NCBI RefSeq assembly: GCF_014205835.1
Contig: NZ_JACHCQ010000008.1
Location: 1 to 64,000 of the forward strand
Origin: Pedobacter sp. AK013
GTDB taxonomy: Bacteria > Bacteroidota > Bacteroidia > Sphingobacteriales > Sphingobacteriaceae
Direction of reading: 5' to 3'
DNA: 64,000 bases
Notes under the pieces: model-generated
The model's database searches: none
Seen by the model: only the letters and a program-made list of their open reading frames with translations
Told to the model about the DNA's origin: nothing
Translations under genes and position numbers: made by a program
Shown here: positions 15,400 to 24,807 of the stretch, one piece after another
Numbering within the stretch: the first letter of the stretch is position 1
Layout of the letters: every line of letters begins with the position of its first letter

Positions 15400-16511
15400 G
15401 TTAAAGGATATTGTGGTTTAGTGCTTACTGGCTGAAATAAAGTGGAGTGATTGTTGGTATTGTATGCTGTTGCCTTGTTGTGGTAGATCTGATATAAAGT
15501 CATTTCAAACGTGTAATCAGTTTCTGTTTCTTGGATAGAGAGCACATAGTCTTTTCCGTAATGATGGCTTAACCGTTTTCTGATATTTTCCATGCCTATG
15601 CCACTGGATAATTCTTTAGGGCCTTTTTTCTTTGCGTTATAGGTTTTCAACTGTACATAACCTCCCTCTTCACTAATGTTCAGGATGATTTTCGCTGGGT
15701 TTGACTCATCGGTACAATTACCGTGTTTTAATACATTCTCGACGATGGTAATCAGGATCAGGGGGATAATACGTGCATTTGCAGTACGGCCATGTACCTC
15801 GAAAAGTACTTGCAGTTCATGATTAAAACGGAGCTGATTAATGTTGATCACATTCCTGATGTGTGCAATCTCTTCTTCGATCAATGTGGTCTCGTCCTCC
15901 CTGTCCTGTTTTAAAGAATAGTGCATGATCTCACTCAGCGCCATAATTCCGTCGGCCAGTTCTGAAGACAGCGGCAATGATTTAGCATAGAAAAAATTAA
16001 GCGTATTGTTTAAAAAATGGGGATTGATCTGGGCTCTGAGGAAGGCATACTCCGCGTGGTGCTTTTCTTTTTCGATAATGCGAAGCCTTTTTTGATGTTT
16101 AATGGTTTCGTTGGAGTAATAATACCCGAACGCAAAAAATGAATATTTGATATATAGCCAAAGAACGGCAATTGCAAACGTCCAAACATGAAAAGTGGTG
16201 GTGGGCCCGCCATTGGCTTTTATCAAAGGCCGGATATGGTACGCTGTTACAAACCAGTGTACATATGAAAACAGGTAAACAGCAATTATCGCAATTATCA
16301 GAGGAATGATTTTTAACGGACTGACATATTTAGCGAATACAAAAATGCATAGGTAGAAGGTACAGATATTGGCAAACTGGCTAAAGAAAAAATCTCCGAT
16401 ACTAAATGCATAGTCTTTCGGATTAAGGGCAAATTCAATAAGGGTACTTATCAGCATATACACCAACCAAAAAATGACATGGAATAGTATTATTCTGTGA
16501 TTTTTTTTCAT
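15396..16511 (-). CDS. LytS-type sensor histidine kinase
   Basis: 371 residues. N-terminal membrane region with about four TM helices (about 8-30, 40-62, 70-92, 105-130), a short coiled linker, then the His_kinase phosphoacceptor region RAQINPHFLNNTLNFFYAKS and an HATPase domain with ENVLKHG (N-box) and GIGMENIRKRL (G-box). There is no large sensory domain, so the signal is read by the membrane part, as in peptide-sensing AgrC/ComD kinases. It starts 5 nt after the S41 stop and is coupled to the LytTR regulator. Confidence 0.9.
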   Translation of the reverse strand: MKKNHRIILFHVIFWLVYMLISTLIEFALNPKDYAFSIGDFFFSQFANICTFYLCIFVFAKYVSPLKIIPLIIAIIAVYLFSYVHWFVTAYHIRPLIKANGGPTTTFHVWTFAIAVLWLYIKYSFFAFGYYYSNETIKHQKRLRIIEKEKHHAEYAFLRAQINPHFLNNTLNFFYAKSLPLSSELADGIMALSEIMHYSLKQDREDETTLIEEEIAHIRNVININQLRFNHELQVLFEVHGRTANARIIPLILITIVENVLKHGNCTDESNPAKIILNISEEGGYVQLKTYNAKKKGPKELSSGIGMENIRKRLSHHYGKDYVLSIQETETDYTFEMTLYQIYHNKATAYNTNNHSTLFQPVSTKPQYPLT

Positions 16512-16516
16512 GTCTT

Positions 16517-17959
16517 TTATTTTGTCCTGTTCGTTCTTACAAAATCTATCCAGTCAGATATTTTGAGTGGAATTTCTATATCAGGCTTGATTCCAATGTT
16601 ATCCAGTGGTTGCCCGGGCAATCTTAATGATTTACAGGCCGGATAACCAAGGCGATAAAAACCGCAAGGCAGTTCAGCCCTGACCACTTCCAAATAGTCT
16701 ATAGCCCCGGATGAGTTAGTGCCGTAAACTTTTACCTTAGAGCTTTGTTTTGCCTGTAAGATGAAAAGTTCCGCAGCACTCGCCGTGCTCTTGTTGACGA
16801 TCAGAGATACATATTTTGGATAACTTAAGATTTTAGGCATTCTGACCGTATCGACAGGATATAAAGGATAAAGCTCACCAACGTGTGCTTTGAGAATACT
16901 GAGATTTCTCTCCAGTACCTTTTTTCTGGTGTCGGAAGCATTTGATGGGATCTTGCCATAATAATCCCGGATATTTTCTTCGGTGGCCAGTACGTTTGCG
17001 CCTTCAGTTAAAATAGGATTTGTATAGAGATACGGAATCAATTTATCATAGCCGAGCACTGAGCCACCATAATTGTTTCTAAGGTCGATTATTAAATGAT
17101 CTCGTTTGTCCAGTTCACCAGCGTTTTTTTTGATAAGACTGTCCATCACTTTTACATTCTCTAATGATGCAAATGCAGGCATTTCAAATAAACAGGTTTT
17201 GTCATCCAAAACCCTAAACACCGAAGATACGGCAGAGTTCTGCTCATTTTGAGAGGACTGAGGAACAATAACTGAGTGCCTATACCATTTTACAGTAACA
17301 TTGGCATCGCCAAGTATTAATGTATCATTTCTTTTATTAAATGAAAGAGAATTAAGCGAGTGATCAATAGCTCTGTAATACTTAAGGAAATACTGTCCGC
17401 CTTTTTGGGAGATCTTTAGTTTTACCTGCCCGGGCACCCATCGCGCACCGTCAGCCTTAATAATAAAGCCAATGAAATCATTTTTGTTTCCTTTGTCCCT
17501 GACTATCCCTATCTGGTAAGCTCCAGATTGATCTTTCCACAAGCCTTCCAAGCTGTCCCGACCAGTTTGCTTTTTGTTTAGATAAGTAGCGTAGAGCGAA
17601 TCTGTCCAATTCGTTTTCTCCTCTTTCGAATAATAGGCTCTAATTTGTTCCTTGCTGTAGCTACTATCGTCGTAAGCGACACCAAGGTGCTTATCATTAA
17701 AGAAAGCAAGCCATGTCCTCAAAACCGGCAGGCACTGATAGGTAGCTGCTTTATTGGCTTCATTCTGTAGACTATCGGTAAATCTTTCAAATTTGTGTTT
17801 GTTTGATAAATTTACCTTGTCGCTATAACCAGCATAATTTTTTTTTATTCTTTCGACAACGAACTTAAAATTGTCCCCACAATTGCAGTTTTGGGCTTTT
17901 GAAGAAAAAAAAATGAAAATAAAAAAAAATGGAACGAGATTCCTTACATATTTGGACAT
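16517..17959 (-). CDS. exported S41-family peptidase
   Basis: 480 residues. Signal peptide (MSKYVRNLVPFFFIFIFFSSKAQ), an N-terminal helical/beta region, then the S41 core: IIDLRNNYGGSVLGYDKL, and NKSTASAAELFILQAKQ with the nucleophile Ser. The CtpA lysine position is not obvious: GTNSSGAIDYLE is the non-CtpA form common in Bacteroidota, which uses a tricorn-like tetrad. It probably cleaves a periplasmic or secreted peptide. It lies between the GG-leader peptide gene and the kinase, so processing of that peptide or of its product is plausible. Confidence 0.85.
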   Translation of the reverse strand: MSKYVRNLVPFFFIFIFFSSKAQNCNCGDNFKFVVERIKKNYAGYSDKVNLSNKHKFERFTDSLQNEANKAATYQCLPVLRTWLAFFNDKHLGVAYDDSSYSKEQIRAYYSKEEKTNWTDSLYATYLNKKQTGRDSLEGLWKDQSGAYQIGIVRDKGNKNDFIGFIIKADGARWVPGQVKLKISQKGGQYFLKYYRAIDHSLNSLSFNKRNDTLILGDANVTVKWYRHSVIVPQSSQNEQNSAVSSVFRVLDDKTCLFEMPAFASLENVKVMDSLIKKNAGELDKRDHLIIDLRNNYGGSVLGYDKLIPYLYTNPILTEGANVLATEENIRDYYGKIPSNASDTRKKVLERNLSILKAHVGELYPLYPVDTVRMPKILSYPKYVSLIVNKSTASAAELFILQAKQSSKVKVYGTNSSGAIDYLEVVRAELPCGFYRLGYPACKSLRLPGQPLDNIGIKPDIEIPLKISDWIDFVRTNRTK

Positions 17960-18014
17960 ATTGATTTTTATCAGTATTCAGTTTTTATGATTTGAAAATG
18001 CGTGCCTGACTTTA

Positions 18015-18194
18015 TTAGTTGCTGACAGTACCAACCGTTGGCTTGTTTTCCACACAAGTAGGTTCGCTAGATAGGCCTGTTGTTACCGTGGTGTCTCCAC
18101 CGTAAATTTGTCGCATTTGCTCTTTTGTAAGGTTCATGATCGGCTTTCTTTTGAAAACGAATTGTACTTTTTTTATTAGTTTCTTGTTGTTCAT
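18015..18194 (-). CDS. GG-leader secreted peptide precursor 1 (59 aa)
   Basis: Found by direct translation; below 60 codons. It reads MNNKKLIKKVQFVFKRKP, then the leader core MNLTKEQMRQIYGG, then a 26-residue Thr/Ser-rich segment with one Cys (DTTVTTGLSSEPTC...). The GG motif preceded by hydrophobic residues at -4/-7/-12-like positions is what C39 exporters recognise; a C39 ABC transporter is encoded 4.5 kb away in the island. An alternative start at 18137 gives a 40-residue precursor. It sits upstream of the S41 protease, kinase and LytTR genes on the same strand. A lanthipeptide is possible, but no LanB/LanC is present in the window. Pheromone or bacteriocin is my inference. Confidence 0.7.
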   Translation of the reverse strand: MNNKKLIKKVQFVFKRKPIMNLTKEQMRQIYGGDTTVTTGLSSEPTCVENKPTVGTVSN

Positions 18195-18721
18195 AATAAT
18201 AGGTATAAAGTATCTGTGAAATTAATTAAAAGTATAATTTATTAGTATTGTTTCCAAGTGTAATACACCAAACGGTTATATTTCAGGACGAAATACGTGT
18301 ATGGTCGGTACATCTTTTAAATAGAAATTCCAAGATCTATAAAAAAATATATCTGACCTGATCCAATTGCACTACAGATTTTCTGCGATTCCACGTAGTT
18401 TTTATGAGTCGAAAGTGTCATTTAGGATTTTTTTTCGAAATTTCTGTTCGATAAAGAACGCTTGGGCGGTTCGATTTCATCATAAAAAAAGCATTTCTTA
18501 TCAGTTTTTTTTCGTGTTGGTCAATCAGCAGTAGGTATGTTGTCCATCTGAGAGACGGTTTGGTGTAATTGTGGTTCTGGCCCCTTTGATTAAAGATAAA
18601 AAGTGAGAAACTTAGTAAAAAACAAAGAGGGGGAGGCGAGCGTGGCCTATTCTACAAAAATTTTATTTGCAACCTACTTATTAATTACCTGAACAATAAA
18701 TATAAGCGATCACAACTTAAC
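18195..18721. other. divergent intergenic region of the peptide locus
   Basis: About 530 bp between the GG-peptide/protease/TCS operon (leftward) and the VKOR/peptide/exporter operon (rightward). AT-rich, no ORF supported, and no exact TAnnTTTG found. The region TTTTATTTGC near 18660 is a weak -7 candidate for the rightward operon. It is the expected place for LytTR binding sites. Confidence 0.5.
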
Positions 18722-20293
18722 ATGAATTTCTTTACAACACAGAAACAAAACCTGGAAAGTATTGCTACTGACCTTTTAAAACACTTGCATGTTAGGGTGA
18801 CCAAGCTGACGGCGGAGAATTGTGTACAGGAACATCCTGAATATCCCAGTATTTTATCATTGAGTGAATGTTTATATAAGTGGGATGTAAAAAATGACGC
18901 CTTTAAAATTGACAAAGCGGATTATGACCGTGATGATCTGTTATTCCCTTTCACTGCGCATTTCCCTGAACATGGCGGAAGATTTATTCTCGTACATGGA
19001 ATTGAAGATGGAAACATACATTATAGCGATGAATACCAGAAACATGCTTTAATGAATGAAAATATTTTTCTTGAAAGATGGGATGGGGTTGCACTTTACG
19101 CGGAAAAAACCGATCAGAGCGGCGAGGAGGGTTACCTGGGACAGTATGTATTTGGTTTTCTACAAAAAATGCTTTATCCCACCGCGTTTGTTTTAGGGCT
19201 TTCAATCCTTGGGTTAACAATTATTTCTCATTCTTTTTTAGGTGGTTATCTCGCTGTGTGCCTGATCAAATGTTTTGGCTGCGCAATTAGCATGTTATTG
19301 CTTATCCAGAGTGTAAACCCAAGAAACTCACTTGTACAAAATCTATGCAGCCTAAGCGGTAAGGGCGGTTGTGATACCATCTTAAAATCGAAGTTCGCGC
19401 AATTGTCTTCTTGGTTGAGCTGGAGTGAGATCGGATTGTATTATTTTACGGGCTCGTTTTTACTATTACTGATATATCCTTCTTCTATCGGTTTACTGGC
19501 ATGGCTGAATGTGCTCACGTTACCATATACCATCTGGTCACTAAGCTACCAGTTTTGGAATAAGCAGTGGTGTATTTTATGTTCTCTTATCCAAATTGTG
19601 CTTTGGGCTGAGTTCCTGGTGAATGTGAGTTTTCATTCTTTCGGTAAAACATTTGACGTAGCACTCTTATATATGCTGCCGATTTCTTTTTTGACGCCCA
19701 TTGTCGTATGGTCATTGTTAAAAATATCATTTAAACGAGCGGTGCGGCCCTTCAAGCAACAATTGAATAAGTTTAAATATAATACTTCCCTATTCCGACA
19801 GGTTTTAACCAGCCAGCCTAGATATGCAGTCGGTGATGAGCTTTTTCCTATTTTATTGGGAAATCCAGCCGCTTCAACAGTAATTACTATGGTCAGCAAT
19901 CCATACTGTGATCCATGCGCTAAAGCACACGCCCTTATGGAAGACTTATTGAAAACCAAAAAGGATATACTGGTAAAAGTCCTTTTTTCAACACCCGACC
20001 GGGATGATGATTTTCGCACGAAAGCCGCGCGGCATTTATCGGCACTGACCTTAGCAGATGACAAGGAGCTTGCTGGACAGGCGTTGGCACATTGGTATTC
20101 GAAAAAAGAAACCTATGAAAACTGGTCTGTTAAATATCCAATATCTGACAATGATAACAGTCACAATGTGAGGAAAATACAAAAAGAGTGGTGTGAAATG
20201 GCGGATATTACTTTTACGCCGACCATTCTCATAAACGGTTATAAGTTGCCGAGTGTATATAGTCCTGAAGATCTCAGATTTCTTCTGAACTGA
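18722..20293 (+). CDS. C39-like / VKOR / DsbA-like thioredoxin fusion
   Basis: 523 residues, three parts. (1) 1-130: C39-peptidase-like domain with HPEYPSILSLSECL, lacking the catalytic QxxCGPTC motif, so it is a pseudo-peptidase. (2) About 145-345: five hydrophobic helices of a vitamin K epoxide reductase domain, with the loop pair C209/C217 (CSLSGKGGC) and the active CXXC C284/C287 (WCILC). (3) About 370-523: thioredoxin fold with YCDPC (C396/C399) and cis-Pro FTPTILING. Such a protein generates disulfides in the periplasm. It begins the rightward operon and precedes a 4-Cys secreted peptide, its likely substrate. Confidence 0.85.
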   Translation: MNFFTTQKQNLESIATDLLKHLHVRVTKLTAENCVQEHPEYPSILSLSECLYKWDVKNDAFKIDKADYDRDDLLFPFTAHFPEHGGRFILVHGIEDGNIHYSDEYQKHALMNENIFLERWDGVALYAEKTDQSGEEGYLGQYVFGFLQKMLYPTAFVLGLSILGLTIISHSFLGGYLAVCLIKCFGCAISMLLLIQSVNPRNSLVQNLCSLSGKGGCDTILKSKFAQLSSWLSWSEIGLYYFTGSFLLLLIYPSSIGLLAWLNVLTLPYTIWSLSYQFWNKQWCILCSLIQIVLWAEFLVNVSFHSFGKTFDVALLYMLPISFLTPIVVWSLLKISFKRAVRPFKQQLNKFKYNTSLFRQVLTSQPRYAVGDELFPILLGNPAASTVITMVSNPYCDPCAKAHALMEDLLKTKKDILVKVLFSTPDRDDDFRTKAARHLSALTLADDKELAGQALAHWYSKKETYENWSVKYPISDNDNSHNVRKIQKEWCEMADITFTPTILINGYKLPSVYSPEDLRFLLN

Positions 20294-20467
20294 AATATCT
20301 GATAGAGACATAGCGAATCGAAGTTGAAAGGAATTTTTGCGCAAAAAGGGCAGATAAGTTGCAACGAAGCTGTCCGAAAAACGAATGCCGGCGTTTACCT
20401 GCATCGCTGAAGTTGCTCCTGCGTGATGGACGACAAAAATATTTACAACAACGTAAACCTTTAAAAA

Positions 20468-20647
20468 ATGAAAAAAGTAATGTTACTCAGCAAAGCTGAG
20501 ATGAAAAATGTAACCGGTGGAAATGTATGTACAACTGGTAATTGGGCGAGTTATGATATCTGCTATAATTGCAGCATTGCGTATGGTCTTTCATCGGAGC
20601 ATGCAGCGAATTCCTGCGCGCGTTATCAAACTAGTCAGACAACTTAA
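20468..20647 (+). CDS. GG-leader cysteine-rich peptide precursor 2 (59 aa)
   Basis: MKKVMLLSKAEMKNVTGG leader (18 residues) followed by a 41-residue core, NVCTTGNWASYDICYNC..., with cysteines at 21, 32, 35 and 50, enough for two disulfides. The leader with KxEMKxVxGG matches C39-exported bacteriocin-like leaders of Bacteroidota. It lies between the VKOR-DsbA gene and the exporter genes and is followed by a terminator, so it can be produced in excess. Bacteroidetocin-like bacteriocins are the nearest known concept, but similarity of the core is not established. Confidence 0.8.
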   Translation: MKKVMLLSKAEMKNVTGGNVCTTGNWASYDICYNCSIAYGLSSEHAANSCARYQTSQTT

Positions 20648-20659
20648 ATTAAAAGTAAA

Positions 20660-20687
20660 ATAACAGGTCGCATGACCTGTTATTTTT
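20660..20687 (+). terminator. terminator after peptide precursor 2
   Basis: ATAACAGGTC-gcat-GACCTGTTAT perfect 10-bp stem followed by TTTT. Being inside the operon, it probably works partially, giving more precursor than export machinery. Confidence 0.85.
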
Positions 20688-20718
20688 CCTATCTTACAAT
20701 TATCAACTACCAAGTTAT

Positions 20719-21390
20719 ATGAAATATACCAAAACCCTATTCTTGTTGCTCTTGCCTGTTGTGACCTGTGGACAAGCGATGAACTATCAGATCAAGACAG
20801 TTCTCGGTACTAATGTTAAAGCTAAGTATGCCTATTTAGCGATGCCCAAAAATCTGAGCTCCACCCAGGATACGGGAAAGTTCCTGATTGTCCCGATCAA
20901 CGATGGGATCGCCGAATTCAAGGGCACAGTTGACTTGGGTGATGATATTTTAAAGACTGCGTATATTTTTGTTGACGATAGGGCTAACATTACCATGCCT
21001 GAAACAATTTCCAAGGTAAAAGAAGGTATCTGGTCTGCTAAGGCAAGGCATATTGTTGTGGAAGATTTGACAGTGGAAATAAAAAATAAGGATTCTTTGG
21101 CATCAGCGCGCATTACAAAAGATGGGAAGCTGACCAAAGAAATGGAAGAATACTATCAGATGTTGAATAATGATCAAGAGATTGGATTTTTAAAAAAATA
21201 TCCTGATTCACCAATGAGTCTCTTTCAATTGCAATATGTTGTCTTGATGTATGAACTTCCACTGCGTTCCCAGCTTGAAGCTCAGGGTAGAGATCCCCGG
21301 GCATATTATCAATTGCTGTCCGAGCGGCTAAGGTCAACTAAGCAGGGAGTTGCATTAAAGAAAAGAATGGATCGTCTTTTTGTAAAGTAA
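20719..21390 (+). CDS. DUF4369-like exported protein without thioredoxin domain
   Basis: 223 residues. Signal peptide (MKYTKTLFLLLLPVVTCGQ), a DUF4369-type beta domain (about 25-125) and the helical segment with KYPDSPMSLFQLQYVV that normally links to a TlpA thioredoxin. The thioredoxin part is absent: the protein ends at DRLFVK. It is followed 10 nt later by a gene with both parts, so the two may act as a heterodimer or be a split duplicate. Role in the redox step of peptide maturation is inferred from context. Confidence 0.75.
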   Translation: MKYTKTLFLLLLPVVTCGQAMNYQIKTVLGTNVKAKYAYLAMPKNLSSTQDTGKFLIVPINDGIAEFKGTVDLGDDILKTAYIFVDDRANITMPETISKVKEGIWSAKARHIVVEDLTVEIKNKDSLASARITKDGKLTKEMEEYYQMLNNDQEIGFLKKYPDSPMSLFQLQYVVLMYELPLRSQLEAQGRDPRAYYQLLSERLRSTKQGVALKKRMDRLFVK

Positions 21391-21399
21391 ATAAATAGG

Positions 21400-22551
21400 A
21401 TGCGATTATTAACCTTATTTTTCCTGGTCTGTTTTCAATCACAACTTTTATTTGCGCAGACAAGTAATCAAGGCCCTTTGAAGGTTATTGCAGATCTAAA
21501 AGGTTTGCAGGACTCTGTTCAAAAGATTGCTATTGTGATCAATACGATCAGCAGCGCTCCCAGCAGATATGATAGTGGTACCATTATCGATGGTAAACTG
21601 TCTTTTGCGATGGCTCTGGAGGAACCAATGCTCCTTAGCTTTATTTTCTATTGGAAAAAATCGAAGTCAACGTCAGTAAGTTTTTGGACGGGACCTTCCA
21701 TGCAGGAGCTCTATTTTAAAGATGGCCTGCAGCCCGCATTGAGGAACAAAACACCTATTAACCAGGATTTTTTGGAAATAGACAGGCAGGAGCGTTCCAT
21801 CAAATTCAAAAGGGATTCATTACTCAAAAACGTCAGCTATGAAAACAGGTCCATTGAACAGGTCGAAGGTGAAATATCCCGATTAAAAGATTCCCTTGCT
21901 ACTGTTATTGAAGAGAACGCATATAAAAAAAATGCGCTCATATACAAATCATCTGTGGTAGGGTTATATGCACTTTGGAAATACGCAATGACGCCAATCG
22001 CGTCTCCAAGAATAAAATCTAAGCCCGACTTCATCCGTTCACTCTATCAATCGCTTGATACAGGGATAAAAAGTTTTCCTTCCGCGAAGATATTATCTGC
22101 TAAAATTGATGAAGCAAAAGCAATCGTAAAAGTACAGGAAAATATACCGGATCTTGTTTTGCAGGATCCAACGGGAAAAAGGGGGATTGCGCTGTCAAAT
22201 TATAAAGGGAAGTATCTCTTGCTTGATTTCTGGGCAAGTTGGTGCGGGCCTTGCAGGGACGAAAATCCCGCTCTGATCAAAGCTTTCCAAAAATTTAAAT
22301 CAAAAGGCTTTGATATTTTAAGCGTGACGCTTGATCGCCAGGGGGATAAGGATAAGTGGATCGCTGCCATGCATAAAGACGGTATAGATTTATGGTCGAA
22401 TGTGAGTGATTTCGATGAAAAGGCTAAATCACTTTTCGGTGTCACCGCCATTCCCTCAAATTTTCTCGTAGACCCTACAGGCAAGGTCATCGCCCAGGAC
22501 CTGCGGGGTGACATGCTGGAAAAGAAGCTCCAGGAGCTCTTTCCTAAATGA
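21400..22551 (+). CDS. TlpA-family thiol-disulfide oxidoreductase
   Basis: 383 residues. Signal peptide to about residue 20, a DUF4369-like region (25-130), a helical linker, then a C-terminal TlpA/AhpC-TSA thioredoxin fold (about 250-383) with the active site WASWCGPC and cis-Pro in TAIPSNFLVD. It is predicted to be a periplasmic disulfide reductase or isomerase. In the operon with the VKOR-DsbA oxidase it could proofread the disulfides of the 4-Cys peptide. Confidence 0.88.
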   Translation: MRLLTLFFLVCFQSQLLFAQTSNQGPLKVIADLKGLQDSVQKIAIVINTISSAPSRYDSGTIIDGKLSFAMALEEPMLLSFIFYWKKSKSTSVSFWTGPSMQELYFKDGLQPALRNKTPINQDFLEIDRQERSIKFKRDSLLKNVSYENRSIEQVEGEISRLKDSLATVIEENAYKKNALIYKSSVVGLYALWKYAMTPIASPRIKSKPDFIRSLYQSLDTGIKSFPSAKILSAKIDEAKAIVKVQENIPDLVLQDPTGKRGIALSNYKGKYLLLDFWASWCGPCRDENPALIKAFQKFKSKGFDILSVTLDRQGDKDKWIAAMHKDGIDLWSNVSDFDEKAKSLFGVTAIPSNFLVDPTGKVIAQDLRGDMLEKKLQELFPK

Positions 22552-22609
22552 TCAATACCTAAATATAAAACTGCTTACTTTACTGTTATTTATTTAACCA
22601 ATTCCGAAA

Positions 22610-24796
22610 TTGAAGTCCTTCGTCTACTACCAGCAGCCCGATCAAATGGACTGTGGCCCGACATGTCTGCGCATGATAGCGAAGCATTACGGCAAAAACT
22701 TTAGTCTTCAAAAGCTGCGAGATCTCTCTGGCATCAACCGTGCGGGTGTTTCGCTTTTGGGCATCAGCGAGGCGGCAGAGAAGATTGGCTTCAGGGCTAA
22801 CGGAGCACGTCTGGATATTGAACTTTTAAATGAAGTTGAGCTCCCGCTTATACTGCATTGGAATAAAAACCATTTTGTAGTACTTTATAGGATAAAGAAT
22901 GGCCGATATTATATTGCCGACCCGGGAAACGGGCTGATAACATACTCTGAAAGTGAATTGATGCAATATTGGATTGGAAAAGCTTATGATGGCAGTCTTG
23001 ACGGGTTTGGGCTAATTATTACCCCCACGCCGCAATTCTATGAGCAACAGGGAGATGGTGGAAAACCATTAGACCTTTCTTATCTTCTCGGCTACCTAAA
23101 GCCGCATAGAGCATTGGTGGTCCAGATCTTAGTCGGTCTTGGCGTTGGGAGTCTCTTACAGTTGATCTTGCCTTTTCTTACCCAGTCTGTCGTGGACATC
23201 GGGATCAATACAAGGAACCTGAATTTTATTTATATTATTCTGATTGCCCAGACCATGCTTTTCATTGGCCGGATGAGTGTAGACTTTATCAGGTCCTGGA
23301 TCTTGCTGCATATCAGTACACGCATCAATATTTCTATCCTAACCGATTTTCTCATCAAATTGATGAAATTGCCAATCAGCTTCTTTGACACGAAGATGAC
23401 CGGAGATATCATGCAACGCATGAACGACCAGAAACGGATAGAATCTTTTTTGACAGGTTCTACATTGAGTGTTATATTCTCCATGTTCAACCTGGCTATA
23501 TTTAGCTTTGTACTTGCTTATTATAACGTGACCATTTTCCTCATTTTTTTGGTAAGCACGATTTTATATAGTTTATGGGTTGTCATTTTTCTTAAGAGAA
23601 GACGTAAGCTTGATCTCAAACGATTTGATCTCTCTGCCAAAAATCAAAGTTCGATCGTTCAACTCATCAATGGGATGCAGGAGATTAAGCTTAATAATTG
23701 TGAGCAACAGAAACGCTGGGAATGGGAGCATCTGCAAGCCGGGCTTTTCCGATTTAGTATTTCCAGCCTGAAGCTTGGACAGTACCAACAGGCGGGGACT
23801 TTTTTTATCAACGAAGGTAAAAACATCCTGATTACCTTTCTGGTCGCCAAGTCAGTTATTGACGGCCAATTGACCTTGGGGGCTATGATGGCAGTTCAAT
23901 ATATTATCGGCCAGCTTAACAGTCCTATTGAGCAGATGCTGGGCTTTGTACAGCAGCTACAGGATGCGAAGATTTCGCTGGAACGTTTGAATGAAGTGAG
24001 AGAACTCGCAGATGAGGAGCCGGTTGAAAAAAGCTTTGTGAAAGAGCTTCCGGATGATATGAGCTTATCTCTACGCGATATCACATTTACTTACCCGGGA
24101 GCGGGAAACGAAGCTGTCCTTTCAAAGATAAACCTGATTATACCACAGGGTAAAACCACAGCTATAGTAGGCATGAGCGGAAGCGGTAAAACAACCATAT
24201 TAAAACTATTGCTGCGTTTTTACCAACCGCAAAAGGGCGATATTAAAGTCGGTAGCGGTTACCTTGACCAGATCAGCTTTCGTTATTGGCGCGGCATATG
24301 TGGGGTGGTGATGCAGGACGGGTTTATTTTTTCAGATACCATTGCCAAGAATATTGCTGTTGCAGATGAATATCCGGATATGGTCAAGCTTAGGCACGCC
24401 GTCCACATGGCGAATATAACAGATTTTATAGAGAGCCTGCCTCTTGGCCTGAATACGAAAATCGGCACCGAAGGAAACGGCATCAGCCAGGGGCAACGGC
24501 AAAGGATACTCATAGCGCGGGCAGTATATAAAGATCCCGAATACATCTTTTTTGATGAGGCAACCAACGCCCTGGATTCCAATAATGAAAAGGTAATCAT
24601 GCAGAATCTGGAGAACTTTTTCAAGGGACGGACGGTCGTCGTAGTGGCGCACCGGCTGAGCACGGTTAAAAACGCCGATAATATCGTGGTGCTGGACAAG
24701 GGTATCATTATAGAACAGGGAACACACGCTGAATTGACCAGCTTGAAGGGCGAGTATTTTCAGCTTGTGAAAAACCAATTGGAATTAGGTGATTAA
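22610..24796 (+). CDS. C39 peptidase-containing ABC transporter (PCAT)
   Basis: 728 residues from a TTG start. N-terminal C39 protease with QMDCGPTCL (catalytic Cys15), HFVVLYR (His) and ADPGNG (Asp). TM domain about 165-440. NBD with Walker A GMSGSGKTT, signature ISQGQRQR and Walker B IFFDEATNALD. These proteins cut leaders after GG and export the core in one step. All catalytic residues are intact. Partners: the HlyD protein downstream and the GG-leader peptides at 20468 and 18015. Confidence 0.95.
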   Translation: MKSFVYYQQPDQMDCGPTCLRMIAKHYGKNFSLQKLRDLSGINRAGVSLLGISEAAEKIGFRANGARLDIELLNEVELPLILHWNKNHFVVLYRIKNGRYYIADPGNGLITYSESELMQYWIGKAYDGSLDGFGLIITPTPQFYEQQGDGGKPLDLSYLLGYLKPHRALVVQILVGLGVGSLLQLILPFLTQSVVDIGINTRNLNFIYIILIAQTMLFIGRMSVDFIRSWILLHISTRINISILTDFLIKLMKLPISFFDTKMTGDIMQRMNDQKRIESFLTGSTLSVIFSMFNLAIFSFVLAYYNVTIFLIFLVSTILYSLWVVIFLKRRRKLDLKRFDLSAKNQSSIVQLINGMQEIKLNNCEQQKRWEWEHLQAGLFRFSISSLKLGQYQQAGTFFINEGKNILITFLVAKSVIDGQLTLGAMMAVQYIIGQLNSPIEQMLGFVQQLQDAKISLERLNEVRELADEEPVEKSFVKELPDDMSLSLRDITFTYPGAGNEAVLSKINLIIPQGKTTAIVGMSGSGKTTILKLLLRFYQPQKGDIKVGSGYLDQISFRYWRGICGVVMQDGFIFSDTIAKNIAVADEYPDMVKLRHAVHMANITDFIESLPLGLNTKIGTEGNGISQGQRQRILIARAVYKDPEYIFFDEATNALDSNNEKVIMQNLENFFKGRTVVVVAHRLSTVKNADNIVVLDKGIIIEQGTHAELTSLKGEYFQLVKNQLELGD

Positions 24797-24807
24797 TTTT
24801 TATCGTT

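Noticed and set aside
18015..18194. Lanthipeptide precursor
   Set aside because: Leader and Thr/Ser-rich tail would fit, but only one Cys and no LanB, LanC or LanM in the window; kept as a generic GG peptide.
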